Source: Maea johnstoni (Eukaryota > Annelida > Polychaeta > Spionida > Magelonidae). From it: a DNA stretch of 64,000 nt. Positions 12,185-43,741 of this stretch are shown piece after piece. Within the stretch, counting starts at the first letter, position 1; each line of letters starts with the position of its first letter. The stretch lies in assembly GCA_963942565.1 (NCBI GenBank), contig OZ012690.1, forward strand, positions 36,678,726-36,742,725. Direction: 5' to 3'. A program made the position numbers and the translations under genes. The notes below the pieces were generated by a model. The model worked only from the letters and a program-made list of their open reading frames with translations, was not told the DNA's origin and made no database searches.

Positions 12185-12329
12185 CAAATATGGCATTTTG
12201 GTTTCGTGCAATATCAATTTTATTGCACTCTGAAAATGATATTGCACGAGGGGCTTGCGCAGACTGCAATATCATTGTTCTGAGTGCAATAAGCAATTAT
12301 ATTGCACGAAACCAACATGCCATATTTGT
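12185..12329. repeat. 145-bp foldback (hairpin)
   Basis: Arms starting CAAATATGGCATTTTGGTTT and ending in the complement (ACCAACATGCCATATTTG) pair through most of their length, including repeated TGCAATATC/GATATTGCA blocks. Looks like a small foldback element. Confidence 0.7.
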
Positions 12330-12339
12330 TTTATCATAT

Positions 12340-13105
12340 GCCTACTGCTCATTCTCAGCAGTGACACGGACGTTACAACATTTTTCTGGGCTCCAGTTTT
12401 CAAAATTCACATCATCACAATTATTTTCCTTCAGATATGTACAGAATGTCCTGTATGCCCTGTATCATCTTTGCATCATAATAAACATTTCCACTTTTGT
12501 GATACATGAAGAAACACAAAAAATAACTTAAGTGATAAAGTTGTGAAAATCTTCAAGAAAATGTATAGCTTAATTGGTGCAAGTAATGCCTAGCCTTTAC
12601 ATAGAATATACGATCTGTGAAGTGGTCAGCTTGTCGCTTGCAACAGAAAAAATAACTAAAGTGATAAAGTTGAGAATTTCTTTAAGAAAATACATAGTCT
12701 AATGGGCGTAAGTACTAATTTATATATGTCAATGAAGGAAATGTTCCCTTAATTTACAAGTGTTTGGCCCATCAATGGGTATCCCTATTTTGTTGGTATT
12801 GTCACTTGCATGCACACTTGCTGCACATGATTATTTCATGCAATTTCCACCATTCACCTTCTAATGAAATTATGCCTTTTCACACGTCCCCACCTGTTGA
12901 TCAGGGCCCTATCCATGCACCTTCCACCTGTACTATGGGCTTGGATCCGTGTGCCCGCCACTCACTTTTTTGGCGCACGGATCCTTACTACACTCTCATT
13001 TTCTACTCATCCTGCGGCCTCCAGCGCCCTGCCGCAACACTTGCCTCCCCCCCTATTCTTTAATTGTACTGTCCTCCCAGTACCTCTTTCAAAGGGCCCC
13101 TATCT
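12340..13105. other. Spacer, nothing recognised
   Basis: AT-rich, with a short GC-richer stretch 12900-13080. No coding or RNA signature recognised. Two GTGATAAAGTTG segments (12531 and 12659) hint at a small local duplication. Confidence 0.4.
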
Positions 13106-13170
13106 GGGGCCTGTTTCTCGTATCGTAAAGTACGAATCGTTCGTAATTTACGATACGAGAAACTGGCCCC
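13106..13170. repeat. 65-bp inverted repeat
   Basis: GGGGCCTGTTTCTCGTATCG pairs with CGATACGAGAAACTGGCCCC around a 3-5 nt loop. A compact hairpin, perhaps the shortest form of a MITE or a structured RNA site. Confidence 0.8.
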
Positions 13171-14697
13171 TGGGTCGTTACGGTATTTCTATCTATGTCA
13201 GAGCATGTGTACGCCCAGGAACTTTATATTTGAAAGGGACCAGAAAGGAGGCTGAAATATATGCCAACTCTAGAACCTGCTGCATAGCTGACAACAGTTC
13301 CGCAGCATATAATAGACTGACTTGTTAGTGCTTGTTTCAATTAGAACACTGCTACACAGGCAAGATATGTAATTTGGTATGAATTTACAAAGGCGTATAA
13401 TATGTAACATACTGAAATTGCAATGCATGCACTTTGATGGGTGCTATGGAATAGCAATTCATGTATCCATTGAGATTACAGTTAACACTATGCTATTGCA
13501 ATTGAACCTACAAGTGCAATAAGGAGTATCACCCCTTAATCTTCCCTGTAAACACTTGGGTTCGGCCTGAATTGTAAAAGGATCAGTAGTTTCACCAACA
13601 ATTAAAATGGTTTTATCTGATTTATTTTACTAAAAAAAAACAAAATAACATTGCGTCCTTCCTTCACAGTTAGAAGCAAGTATCCAATATATAAAACATA
13701 GTGCTATGTGGATTTTACTATAAATATGCCCGTAAATTGAAATATTCCTACAGAAGTAGGAGGGTTACTTGGGGGTATGACAGATACTTCAAAATCATGG
13801 TTAACAAGTCTACTGTACATTCAAAATACTATTACTGCCCTTCAATGAAAAGGAAGAGAGTAATTGGCCATAGCTGTCAATGTTTAACCAAGGCTACGCT
13901 AACAAAATGGCCGCCACTCAATAAGGCCAGTCTGTTGTAAACACACTTCACTTTTAAAAATTCAGAATCAACAAAATATTCTTAAGTCATGCACAAAAAT
14001 TCCTTTAAAATTAGGATTACTAGGTCTGCTATCCTATTACTTTCTTTTGAAAGCAACTAGACAATAAATGAAGGAGTATTTGAACCAAGTTTACAAGGAG
14101 GTTGAATTAAGCTCTCATCAAAAAAAATGGCTGACTTTCCACAAACCCACCTGCATCCCTGATTTATAAAATTCCTAAAAAATACTTAGCATGATTTGTT
14201 TGCTTCTTAAATCCTTTCATCTTCAAGACCATCATGCAAACTTTTTAATTAATGAGGATTTACACCATTATAAGAGGAAACACATTAAGAAAATGACCGA
14301 CCATTTTAGATATTTTCATTCTAGCTGCTTGAATGTAGGTAGAACTCTATAACAGAGCCATTTGGACCAAACGTAACTAAGTTGTCTTTTCTTTTCTGCA
14401 CAGTTATTTTTCTTTCAGGAAAAATAAGATTAATTATGTACTAACCTAACAGATTGATTGTATGGCTCCTGTGCTCCAAAAATGTATAAATAATCCGTTT
14501 TTAGGATGCTGCTTGAACAAGCATGTCTGTCAGTCAACTGGCCTTTGTTTATGTACTGTTTGCTGCGGGATTGCAATTACTCAAAATACATTACAGCCAT
14601 TGGTTGATACATCACACCACAGGCCTCAATTTCAGTATCTGGTCCCTTTCAAATAAATAGTGCCTGGTACGCTTCAGATGTGAAAGAGTCAATCCAC
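13171..14697. other. Spacer, nothing recognised
   Basis: AT-rich sequence downstream of candidate exon D on its strand. No second exon recognised. Confidence 0.4.
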
Positions 14698-14872
14698 CTT
14701 TTAGCAATTGATCCTGAGTGGCTTCGTGCATCACCGCGTTGTACCTTCGCCAGGATCCTGACTCGGCCTTGAGCAGTGAGGGAACGTGATTCAAATGCAA
14801 ATACTTAACAGGATCAAAGTTAACCTGATATTCTTCCACTGAACTCATGAAGTTATCATTGCTCCCCATCAT
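14698..14872 (-). CDS. Candidate first exon D of the paralogue cluster
   Basis: Minus-strand segment, 175 bp like exon C. It starts MMGSNDNFMSSVEEYQ, then FDPVKYLHLNHVPSLLKAE, and ends in a phase-1 donor (AAAG then GTGGAT, weaker than the donor of C). EYQ-x-x-FDP-x-x-YL near the start and W-x-x-x-x-x-VMHEA near residue 45 are what make a PNMT/NNMT-type N-terminus plausible. Flank 14930-15100 matches 11965-12125 upstream of exon C. Confidence 0.55.
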
Positions 14873-15264
14873 GTCTAGCTTAACTACTGTTCACCTGGCG
14901 GCGTTCGTAAAGTCGACTTTTGCACAAGGCGGAGATACTCACTTCTACGGAAATACCATACACGTGGCACCTGCACTTCACAATGTGTCTGTGCAGAGCA
15001 TTCCCTTGCTTATAAGTTGACCAAGAACAGTTCACTGTTTCTGACCATCTGAAGCATCGGAAAGTTCATTGGTATGAACATTTTAACAAATGGATAACGC
15101 TTGCACTCATGGTCAAAAAAACATCTGTGATTAAAAAAAAATCAACATTTCCGTGCAAATATTACTTTTTATCACCTATTCTGCTCTTATCCTCGATGCT
15201 GATTGGTCAATAGTTTTCAGATTTGGGATCGATCACACTACGTAGATTTGATTGCGAACGTCTG

Positions 15265-15432
15265 AATTTGATATTATTAGTTACCCTTGTTGTAAACATG
15301 GTGTGTACCAAGATGTCTGTGAGAAGCCGGCAGATATCACACGAGGTCTGGCGTCCCCGTGCGATACCTGCTGGCTAAACGCAGACATCGCCGTACACCA
15401 TTTTCACAACAAGGATAACTATTAATATCGAT
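15265..15432. mobile_element. Short foldback element, copy 2
   Basis: Inverted repeat of about 160 bp. The left arm contains TACCCTTGTTGTAAACATGG and AAGATGTCTG. The right arm contains CAGACATC, CGTACACCATTTTCACAAC and AAGGATAACTATTA. Same family as 3600-3733. The centre differs between copies. Confidence 0.65.
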
Positions 15433-17911
15433 CGCAGATATCATATGTAGTCAGGCTGCAAATCATTGTATAGACGAATAATAACAAGCGAACAAGTCTA
15501 GCTTTTCATTTATAAACACGAGCTGGTATTTCCGTAGAAGTTGAAGACAAGCGCCGCTGTCTTGCTTCGTGTGTCTCCATTCTAGTGAGTATCTCTGCCC
15601 CGCAACCAATCTGCGTTTTTCTTCTCATTTGTGCACGCGTGGTTTGATAACCGGGTTTTCAACATGACTTATCCTTTACAGTGACATTTGCAAAACATGA
15701 GTCGGGATTGTAAAACACAATGGGAACAGAATCTCCCACTCATTTCTTTCTCAAAGGCTTCCGTTGTTTTTGCGACATTTTCATACGTGGAAATACAATT
15801 TTTCCAGTGCGATATTTCCATAAGGTCGCGTGTGTGCCTGAGATAGGAATTGGTTAACACGGTCATTGGGCTTTTTCACTTATGATCGAAATTCTCCACA
15901 GTTATTTAGCGGAGCATTGTAACATGACCTAGTTTTCTCTAATCTGAAACCTATGTACGAAAAATTGCTTGACTTGAGCAAATAGGCCAGCACGAAAGGG
16001 TTGAATTTATCTGCGAATTTTATCCTTTGTTTAGGTGTCTAGATAAGCGTTAGCTCATAGAAGTAACATCGCAGTATCGACTTATCCATATTGCCAACAT
16101 GAAATGTACCGTAGTTCAAGACATTTATACACCACCTGGTCTCACAGATATGAATCTCACAACGTCGATAGCAGAATGCAAAAACAATTTTCATTGTTCC
16201 CCAATGGAAGAAATGTTCAGTTTCAAATAACGATAAGGATATTGCCCCCTGCTTCAGGTGTTTGTTAAACTAGCAAAAATGACTCATCAAAGTCGTCGAT
16301 AAATAAAAACACTTTGATATGAAATGTGTTATGGTTTATGGAATACAACCAGGCAGGTAATTTAGTACATGTGCATCTGGAGTGCAAATATGGTCTGACA
16401 ACTGACCCAAAACTCATGGAATACAATAATGTTTGAAAAAACTTTTAAAATGAATCGTCAAACCAATCACGAACACCAGCTTTAAGTCAAATTATATTTT
16501 AGGATTTATTGCTCTATATTCAAGATTATTTCGTACGTGTGCCCTAGGTGTAACTGGGTTAAAATAGCTTATATGAGAATAATTTTCATGACCCAATCTT
16601 GCCTCTACCCTATTCTTATTAGATATTTCTGCCTATACAAAGTATACATTGCCTGAAAAGTCTTTTGATGAGAAACACATTAAGCATTGCAAAAGTACAC
16701 TTCCAAAAGGCTTTCATTTATTTGGGGTAAAAAACTGGAAAAAAATGTGAAAAACAAACAATCATGCATAGTGCTTTCAAATGGAACTCACATTCACAGA
16801 TATGGACCAGGTACCATAAAACTGCTCGTGATTGCAAAAACAATTTTATATTCTCCAATGGAAGAAAGATATTCAACTTCAAATAACAATAGGGCTACTG
16901 ACCCTAATTCTGTAGTATATTAAGTATTAAAGCAAACATTACCCTCGAAGTTCGCCAATTATAAACTCGTTAATATCAAATGTTTATATTAGATTGAATA
17001 CAATCAGACAGTAAGGTTATACAGAAATCCACGATTGAATATAAGGTGAGATAAAATGCACTCTATCCACGGGCATTCTAGTTATTTGCTGACTAGTCAC
17101 ATGGTACAGAAGCTGGAAGCTGATTGGTTCAATTCTCCATCTCTTCACGACTCCTCACGGGCTGTGTGTGAGCGCTTGAGGTGATGTACTGCTCGCGATT
17201 GCAGGGACTTCCGGAACGGCACCTGGAGATACAAAATAACCAGAAAGACTCAATTCAAGAGGTAAAATTTAGGATTGAGGATGTATTGTTTTGGTAGAAC
17301 ACGCAAAGTTGTGCGGTGATAGGGCGCCCGCGACCGCACGTCAGATGGAGAGGAAATCGTCAGATGGAAAATAAATATATCAATCTCACTAAATTCTAGA
17401 GACAAAAGATGATAAACACGGCCATTAACAACATCAATGGCGCACCAACACTGACGACGCCAAGGATACAACATTTCACCGACAGACGATCATAATAAAG
17501 TGATTTTAAGTGTGAAGAAAACGCATTGTTAGGTAATTTGTATGGTCACGTGATCACTGTTTCCCCATATTACTCTAAAAAGTATCAAAAACGGGAAGAA
17601 AAGAAGCGCAGGAGAAAAAGTTGAGATCGGGCCCGGCCGCAAAACCATCAAAGAATTGGTGCACGCACGTCTAGACTTGAATTAAATAGTAGGGTATAGA
17701 CGATGATGATAGCATGGCACGAGTGGCTTATTCAGTTTTAGGAGGGACTTCCAATGTCTAACTTGGCAGTCCGAGGGCGGTTATATCCCGGTAACATTTA
17801 CTGCGCCCTGTTACCGCGTGCATTATTCTCGCTATGCCATTCAACTATGAATAAAAGTCCTCAAGGAAAACTGCCGGTACTATGCATGGCAATGTGTGTG
17901 GCCTCGGCAAA
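15433..17911. other. Spacer with a diverged ~650-bp tandem duplication
   Basis: 16155-16390 and 16810-17030 share ordered blocks (GCAAAAACAATTTT, CCAATGGAAGAAA, TTCAAATAAC-ATA, GAATACAA-CAG-CAG), an old direct duplication. No gene recognised. Confidence 0.5.
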
Positions 17912-18462
17912 GACCTGTTCTGGTTTACTATACAAATTACCCTTTTGCCCAGCGAGCGCGTTCAAATGAAATTCACATAATCTGTATTTATCAATAATAC
18001 ATAACATATTAACCTGGCTTGAACGCGCTCGGTGGGCAAAGTTACTATTTGGAACCATTTCCACATAGGCTCAAATCTCATTAGTAGGCATGGGGGCAGC
18101 CATTTTGTTGAAGGTCATAGGTCAATGTCACTACATTGAAAAATTCTGATTTTCATCAAAATCCATGAGTAAGGCCTACTATGAAATGTCATTACTGGAT
18201 CTACTCCAACATCTTCATAGTATACCCATAAATTAGGTCTTTGATCAACTGGGTGCAGTTATAGCTGAAATATGAGTCAATACAAATATGCTGACACATG
18301 TCATTTCAGAGTGGTCAAATGCAATATCCAGGGCGCGGGTTGGGGAATATGTTAGCAATTATGAACAAGCAATACCTCAGCTACATGATCATATGAGTTT
18401 CGGTTAAATTCATGAAAGTTGAAAAAAAATGGGTAATTTGTATAGTAAACCAGAACAGGTCC
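17912..18462. mobile_element. MITE with ~30-bp terminal inverted repeats
   Basis: Left end GACCTGTTCTGGTTTACTAT (17912 on) is matched in reverse complement by the sequence ending ACCAGAACAGGTCC at 18462, with about 30 paired bases including ACAAATTACCC. A second inverted pair (TTTTGCCCAGCGAGCGCGTT and its near complement, 17943-18050) is nested near the left end. No transposase. Confidence 0.6.
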
Positions 18463-18881
18463 TTTAATACGTTTCACTGAATCATGAACTTCTATACTTT
18501 CAAGCCAATTTGAAATTATATAAAACACCCCTTGAGTATTTGAACTGCCGATACCTCTACATGCAGTCAAAAGCAAAACCCGCTAGGCCACTGAGATTCC
18601 AAACCCTACTCATTACGTACTTTCTGGGAACAAACTAATACAAGTAGCTCTGTAAAATATCTACTATATTTTGAGATATGCCTTTAAAACAGGTCGTTCC
18701 TAAGTTACGTGACCATGCTGAATGCATGCTAGTGTTATAAAGGTTTCCTAACGATCGATATTTAGGAATAAACATTTTGGAACCTACAGAGACACAGGTA
18801 GCCAACAGTCTTGACACATGGCTCTCATCCAATAGGATAAGAGTATCCTCACGTGAGGTATAATAAAGTATAATAACTCAC
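18463..18881. other. Start of the last iGluR intron; tail exon not recognised
   Basis: Downstream of the M4 exon donor. No segment with a clear acceptor and receptor-like tail was identified here or down to 15 kb. A poorly conserved tail would be hard to see by eye. Confidence 0.4.
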
Positions 18882-37499
<18,618 letters not shown>

Positions 37500-37600
37500 C
37501 GTTCCTGGTCCAATTTATCCCGGGGGTCACACCCACGGCTTTTACGCGTAAGACCTCTCTCACAGGGTCTCATCTAAATAAGCGTGGTTGCTGTGGTCGC

Positions 37601-37610
37601 TATATAAACC
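37601..37610 (-). promoter_or_regulatory. TATA-like box upstream of exon 1
   Basis: Minus strand reads GGTTTATATAGCG, about 100 bp upstream of the promoter-proximal start codon. This would place transcription start near 37570-37580 with a short 5' leader. Position and sequence only; no other core element was identified. Confidence 0.3.
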
Positions 37611-37639
37611 AACGTGACGGGTAGACCCCGTGCGTGGCC

Positions 37640-38222
37640 TAGGAATCCTCGTGACGAAAACTGGACTTATTCCCGCGACCGTTTCTGTCTCACCAGGCTC
37701 TCATCAGCTTAGTCGATGAAAGTGACAGCAACACAGACAATAGATCCAGGCATCCCACTGCGCAGGACATAAAAAAACTGCCTTTTCCAGCACAGACTGT
37801 GGCAGCGCAGTTAGAATGCCCTATACATGGTTTAAAGTGCTTTTCGATGATTACTCAGTAGAAACTGATCGATTTATGCAATATCAAACACCTGCATGAG
37901 AAACGATTTATTCATATGATGTCCATTCTCGCAAAAAGAAATCTCAGAAACAAGATGTCAGCAACGTTGTAATTTTGAAATGCTTTAAACCCATCGAAAG
38001 ATTTTCGAGAATGTATTTGAAGAAAGATCTTGATACTTGGAACAACCTCTATCAGTATTTTTTTCTTTGAAATTGTTTTGTTATCGAGATGATTCTATGT
38101 TTATAAGAACATGTTGAAGCTCCAGAAGTGAATGGGTGAGATGTCTGCCTAATCATCCTTTCCTGTTTATACCATAACATCGTGTATTTATCAAGTAACA
38201 GTTGGATAGTGACTGATTAGTA
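37640..38222. other. Upstream flank of the iGluR gene, nothing recognised
   Basis: GC is a little higher in 37520-37800 than beyond. No second promoter element or gene recognised. Confidence 0.4.
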
Positions 38223-38452
38223 TTAACCCATTTACACTCGAAGCGGCCAAAAGAGGCCTGACGATTTTTGAAATATTTCCCTTACAAAAGCATTTTTTTG
38301 AAAATATTTGAAAGAGAAATGTTGATCAGAAGACAAACTACAAATCTCCTTCAAATATTTTGTGAAATTAAGCTTCGTTCCCAAGTTATTTTCAAAAGTA
38401 TGAAAGTAGCAGACGATATTTCAAGAGGAACTCTTGAGTGTGAATGGGTTAA
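38223..38452. mobile_element. TTAA-flanked MITE (piggyBac-like)
   Basis: A 222-bp body with inverted ends CCCATTTACACTC and GAGTGTGAATGGG, bounded on both sides by TTAA, the exact target of piggyBac transposases. Non-coding, although a chance open frame crosses it. Confidence 0.7.
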
Positions 38453-39400
<948 letters not shown>

Positions 39401-40107
39401 TTAACACATTTAGAGTCATCCCGTCTGTCAAGAAGATGTTGCAGTGACATGTACCTAATTTTTTAAGAAGTTTTTGCCAAAATCCTGGTTTTCTTTGACA
39501 ACCACCATCATTTTGGAGAGCCTAACAATGCCAAAGGCCCAGGCTCGAATCTAGCTGAAGGCATGGACAACAGTTGTGTTAGACTGTGTTTTCCCCATGT
39601 ACTTCAGTTTCATATATGTGTTTTGCCTGAATGGTCTATGTTACCATCAGATAGTACTTTCTAGTGTCACCATACAGATATCTCTTGATGCAGGGTGTTA
39701 AGGTATTGAATGTAAACTTGAGTTACTCTATACAGATAAGGTAGCTTATGGTGCTTCCACCTATTATTTGTAGTGGTCACTACTGTGAGCACTGTACATA
39801 TCCTGTGTGATAGGTTCTATTGTGTAACCCTTTTGTATTGTATTCTTTTGTTCTAGTCATGTGACAGAACATCATGTGAGTCAGTCACCATTAAATCTTT
39901 GACATGAGAACAGCAGTTTTAGTTTTCCTTCTCTACTTGCTTCCCAGAATGGCTTACACTCTAACACAGGGAAAGCATTCCAAATAATGTATAATTGTGA
40001 GAGTGATTCGCCACTCAGAGCAAGGAAGGATTTTTCCATTCCCTTATTTAGATAACAGAGAATAAAAAAAATGCCCAGGCCAAGTTCCCATTGCAACTTT
40101 AAACAAG
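39401..40107. other. Spacer, nothing recognised
   Basis: No gene or element identified up to the gap. Confidence 0.4.
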
Positions 40108-40307
40108 NNNNNNNNNNNNNNNNNNNNNNNNNNNNNNNNNNNNNNNNNNNNNNNNNNNNNNNNNNNNNNNNNNNNNNNNNNNNNNNNNNNNNNNNNNNNN
40201 NNNNNNNNNNNNNNNNNNNNNNNNNNNNNNNNNNNNNNNNNNNNNNNNNNNNNNNNNNNNNNNNNNNNNNNNNNNNNNNNNNNNNNNNNNNNNNNNNNNN
40301 NNNNNNN
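40108..40307. other. Assembly gap (200 N)
   Basis: Exactly 200 undetermined bases; the real length is unknown. Confidence 0.99.
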
Positions 40308-40853
40308 CTCTGCATCAAATAAATCGCCTAATGAGCGTTCACCTTTATCAACCCAACTTTGGACACAAGCTTTCGTTGTCAACATTTAAATGAATTGTGG
40401 TGTCATCCGCATTCTGGGATAGCTTAATTTCTGTAACATATGAATTGATACCTTTGATATATCTATTTTCTCTGATTACTTGAGAGGGTATCTCCGCACC
40501 AAAAGGTATTGCGATATTGGAAAAATTCTTTTCACTTTTGCTGAAGTCTGCGCAGCCACGTTACGGTAACTTTAACCAGGAACTCCGTAGTTTAAACTTT
40601 GTCCGTTAGGTGTCGTTGTTGTTTACTAATCCTGAGCATTCATTGGCACTATTTTGCTGATCAGTCTCGACAAAATGACAATCCATCGAGTTTTCAGATA
40701 TCTACGATACCTTTACCATCATTGTTCCTACATGTTATCCATATAAGTGGTCGTGTGAAATACATAACTACATGCATCCATTAAGATTGTTGCAAAGATT
40801 TCTTCAGTGCCCTTGAATTTGCCTCAAACCCGTAGATTATGTCCACTGGTCAA
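40308..40853. other. Spacer, nothing recognised
   Basis: No gene or element identified. Confidence 0.4.
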
Positions 40854-41062
40854 TACAACACAATGCAACGTAATACAAAACAACACAATACATTGCAATA
40901 CAATGCAATGCAATACAAAACAACACAATACAATACGATGCAATACAAAACAACACAATAAATTGCAATGCAATGCAATGCAATACAAAACAACACAATA
41001 CAATGCAATGCAATACAAAACAACACAATACATTGCAATACAATGCATTGTAATGCAGTACA
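40854..41062. repeat. Degenerate (CAATA)n/(CAATG)n pentanucleotide array
   Basis: About 210 bp of CAATA, CAATG and CAAAACAACACAATA units. The complement-like TTGTA motif appears near the GPCR units further on. Confidence 0.9.
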
Positions 41063-42272
41063 ATACAGTTCGAGATTGCTCATGATGAGAACCATATTGG
41101 GTAGCTCGAATAAACTATAATTGTAGGAATGAACCAACATGTCCTGGAATTTTCTGAAGCTGATTCAGCTGCTTGTAATCCCATTCCATTTGGAATATTT
41201 GGGTAAACAGAAAGGTAAACAGAAGTAGTTAATTTACCTAGGATGAATACTTTATTGGGAAATACGTATGAGGAGGTTCAGAAAGCCTATACGTATTTTG
41301 TATTTACTCTGTAAGCTGAGTTCCAGGAGGCCTCTGAGTCATACAGCTCTGCGATCACACACCATTACCTGCCATCAATGCTAGCAAGTGTCTCGGGTCA
41401 TTTCGGGTAGTCTTGCTAAATGTCAAGTATTGCAGTCACAATTCTTTTCTTGCGTCTTATAGTATCCTCACCTCGGACACGCGCTCATAATAATCTGTTT
41501 AAGATTGAATTACAAAAAGTGACCAATCCTACAATCCTAATTCAATCTAAGAACACAATGTACTGATTTCGAATCATGGGCAACAGTAACAATCAACTGA
41601 ACCATTTGTCTTAACTTATAACAATACAATAAAACATGGGTTAATATTCATATACATTTAAAACATTATGTAAATAAACGAAACTGCCAACTCTATCAAA
41701 TTTGAGCACGTGTAATATTAGATATTAGAGATTGGAGAATTGGTCATAATACACCATTTGTCATATGGTATAGTCATTGAAATACGCAAACACTTCGCTG
41801 TAGCATCTTTAAGTTTTCTGAAAAGAAAATCATATAAAAATATGATACGTAAAGTAAAATGTTTAAAGATTTCACTATAAAAAATACAAAATACGGACAA
41901 TGCCGTATAGCACATTAATGATGTTTATCTCAACAATACTATGTTCTTTATGTGCAACAATGTTTATACTCTTAACCGTCTAAGGCTTGAATACAAGGTA
42001 ACGTTGAACTACATCAAAGGTTATCTACAACGGTTGGATTGTCTTGTCATTTGCTCGGATAAAGTGAAAACAAGTGGTTTATAGCGTGTCAAAAGTTGTC
42101 AACAAGAAAAGAATTCTTGTTATGTTATATTATGCTTTGTATTTTTCTTTTTGTTATGTTAATTTAAAAAAAAAAAGGGAAAAAACACGTTAAAACATGT
42201 GGCTACGGAAGAAACCGAATGCCCAAAAATTAAAAAATAGGAAATGATCCAAAAAGTATGGGTTACGGCGGT
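41063..42272. other. Spacer, nothing recognised
   Basis: AT-rich, with no conserved coding segment or element found. Confidence 0.4.
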
Positions 42273-42814
42273 ACGGTGACGTGAGCTGACTTACTCCCTA
42301 CTCTGCATAGCAATGGCATAGTCCAAAGAAAACCAAAAGGTGTTAAAACTAAGATTATCGCTGAATAAATACAATGACATTTGAATTGTTATGTTAATAA
42401 TGCATTTCATCATAGTTAAAAATCATCAAATAGCCTTTACATATGGTTTGACCTAAGTTAAAAAAACGCTCCCAGGCTAATTGGAACTCTGCAATAGTAT
42501 AAACTGTCTGCCTACGTTTCAAACAATACAATAGAAAAAGATTCTGTAGCGACCTCTATTGAGTGGCAGAGATATTAAAATTTTGAGAATCCATGAGCAT
42601 TAGAATATTGCCGACCAAAGTGATATAGTGTCATCCCGCTAGACGGAAGCACCGGTCAGATAGAGGATACCCGTGTCTGAAAATCAACACCCATAGTAAA
42701 CTAAAATCAATTCCAAACAGTTCATGAATTGAATGCCACTTGCTGGGGCAGTTACGCGAGGGGTACGAATCATGGACACATTGATTTACGGGGGAGTTAG
42801 GCTCACGTCACTGT
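42273..42814. mobile_element. Candidate 540-bp MITE
   Basis: Left end ACGGTGACGTGAGC...ACTCCC is matched in inverted orientation by GGGAGTTAGGCTCACGTCACTG at the right. The ends are about 20 bp with a small indel. Target duplication not resolved. It abuts the 5' end of the LINE. Confidence 0.45.
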
Positions 42815-42875
42815 ATAGCTAATCTGGTGCGCCCTCTAAACGGTATTTGACCCGTTTTAGGTCAGTTAAACTCCC

Positions 42876-43025
42876 AACCGCACCACAGTACGCACAGATA
42901 GAGGGTTTGGAAAATCACCAACCCCTATCTAGTTTTGAATCAGAACAGATAACCGCACCGCAGTACGCACAGATAGAGGGTTTGTAAAATCACCAACCCC
43001 TATCTAGTTTTGAATCAGAACAGAT
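42876..43025 (+). repeat. 75-bp tandem repeat in the LINE 5' region
   Basis: Two near-identical direct units starting AACCGCACC at 42876 and 42951. A second short repeat (CGGCTGGAAAGTCACCAGCG) follows around 43120-43180. Such repeats are common in LINE promoters. Confidence 0.9.
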
Positions 43026-43741
43026 AAAAGCCGGAAAGCCACCTGCTTTATCAGTACCTGAAGACTGCTTACTTAGCTGTAGAAAGCAGTAAATACTTTT
43101 GGATCACTTCTTTATTGCCGGCTGGAAAGTCACCAGCGTTATTCTTGATTGTCGGCTGGAAAGTCACCAGCGCCACCGTCGTTATAACTGAGTGCTATTC
43201 TTTACTGTGTAGTAAGAACTGGTAACTTATTAACACATATTAAAAGGTTAAATTTTTGCCAGAACTGGAAGGTCACCAGGGTATACCTACACGCAACTAG
43301 AGTAGCCGCGAGTAGAGAACTCGGCATACTATTGGGTGAGCCGGGAAACCACCGGCATATGTATATATATATGCTTTTGCGATATGCTATAGTTGTTTAT
43401 TTTTATATTGATACCGCACGCTGTTACCCCACGGGGGAAAGACCACTTTACTGTAACTTGAGCAACAACAGTGAATACATATATTATAAATTTAAGATAT
43501 CTATTTGTTGTTTTCTCCTTGGGTCAACATGCAACAATTATAGAAAACTTATAACAAATATATTCCAATTACATGTCAGCCATTTATTCAAGTACTTTCA
43601 TTTAGTTAGAGCGCCCCCTATACACACCAAGGTAAAGAAAAGTCCTGGTAAGTATCATTACAGTAAGTCCGACCCGAAAGTTTGTCCGTATATTGGGATT
43701 ATGGTCTGTACCTATTGGGAGAAAGTGAACATGTTTATTAG

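Noticed and set aside
39881-40385. Open frames spanning the run of N
   Set aside because: The frame is carried only by undetermined bases.
40824-41140. Cys/Ile-rich frames on the minus strand
   Set aside because: Translation of the CAATA-type pentanucleotide array.
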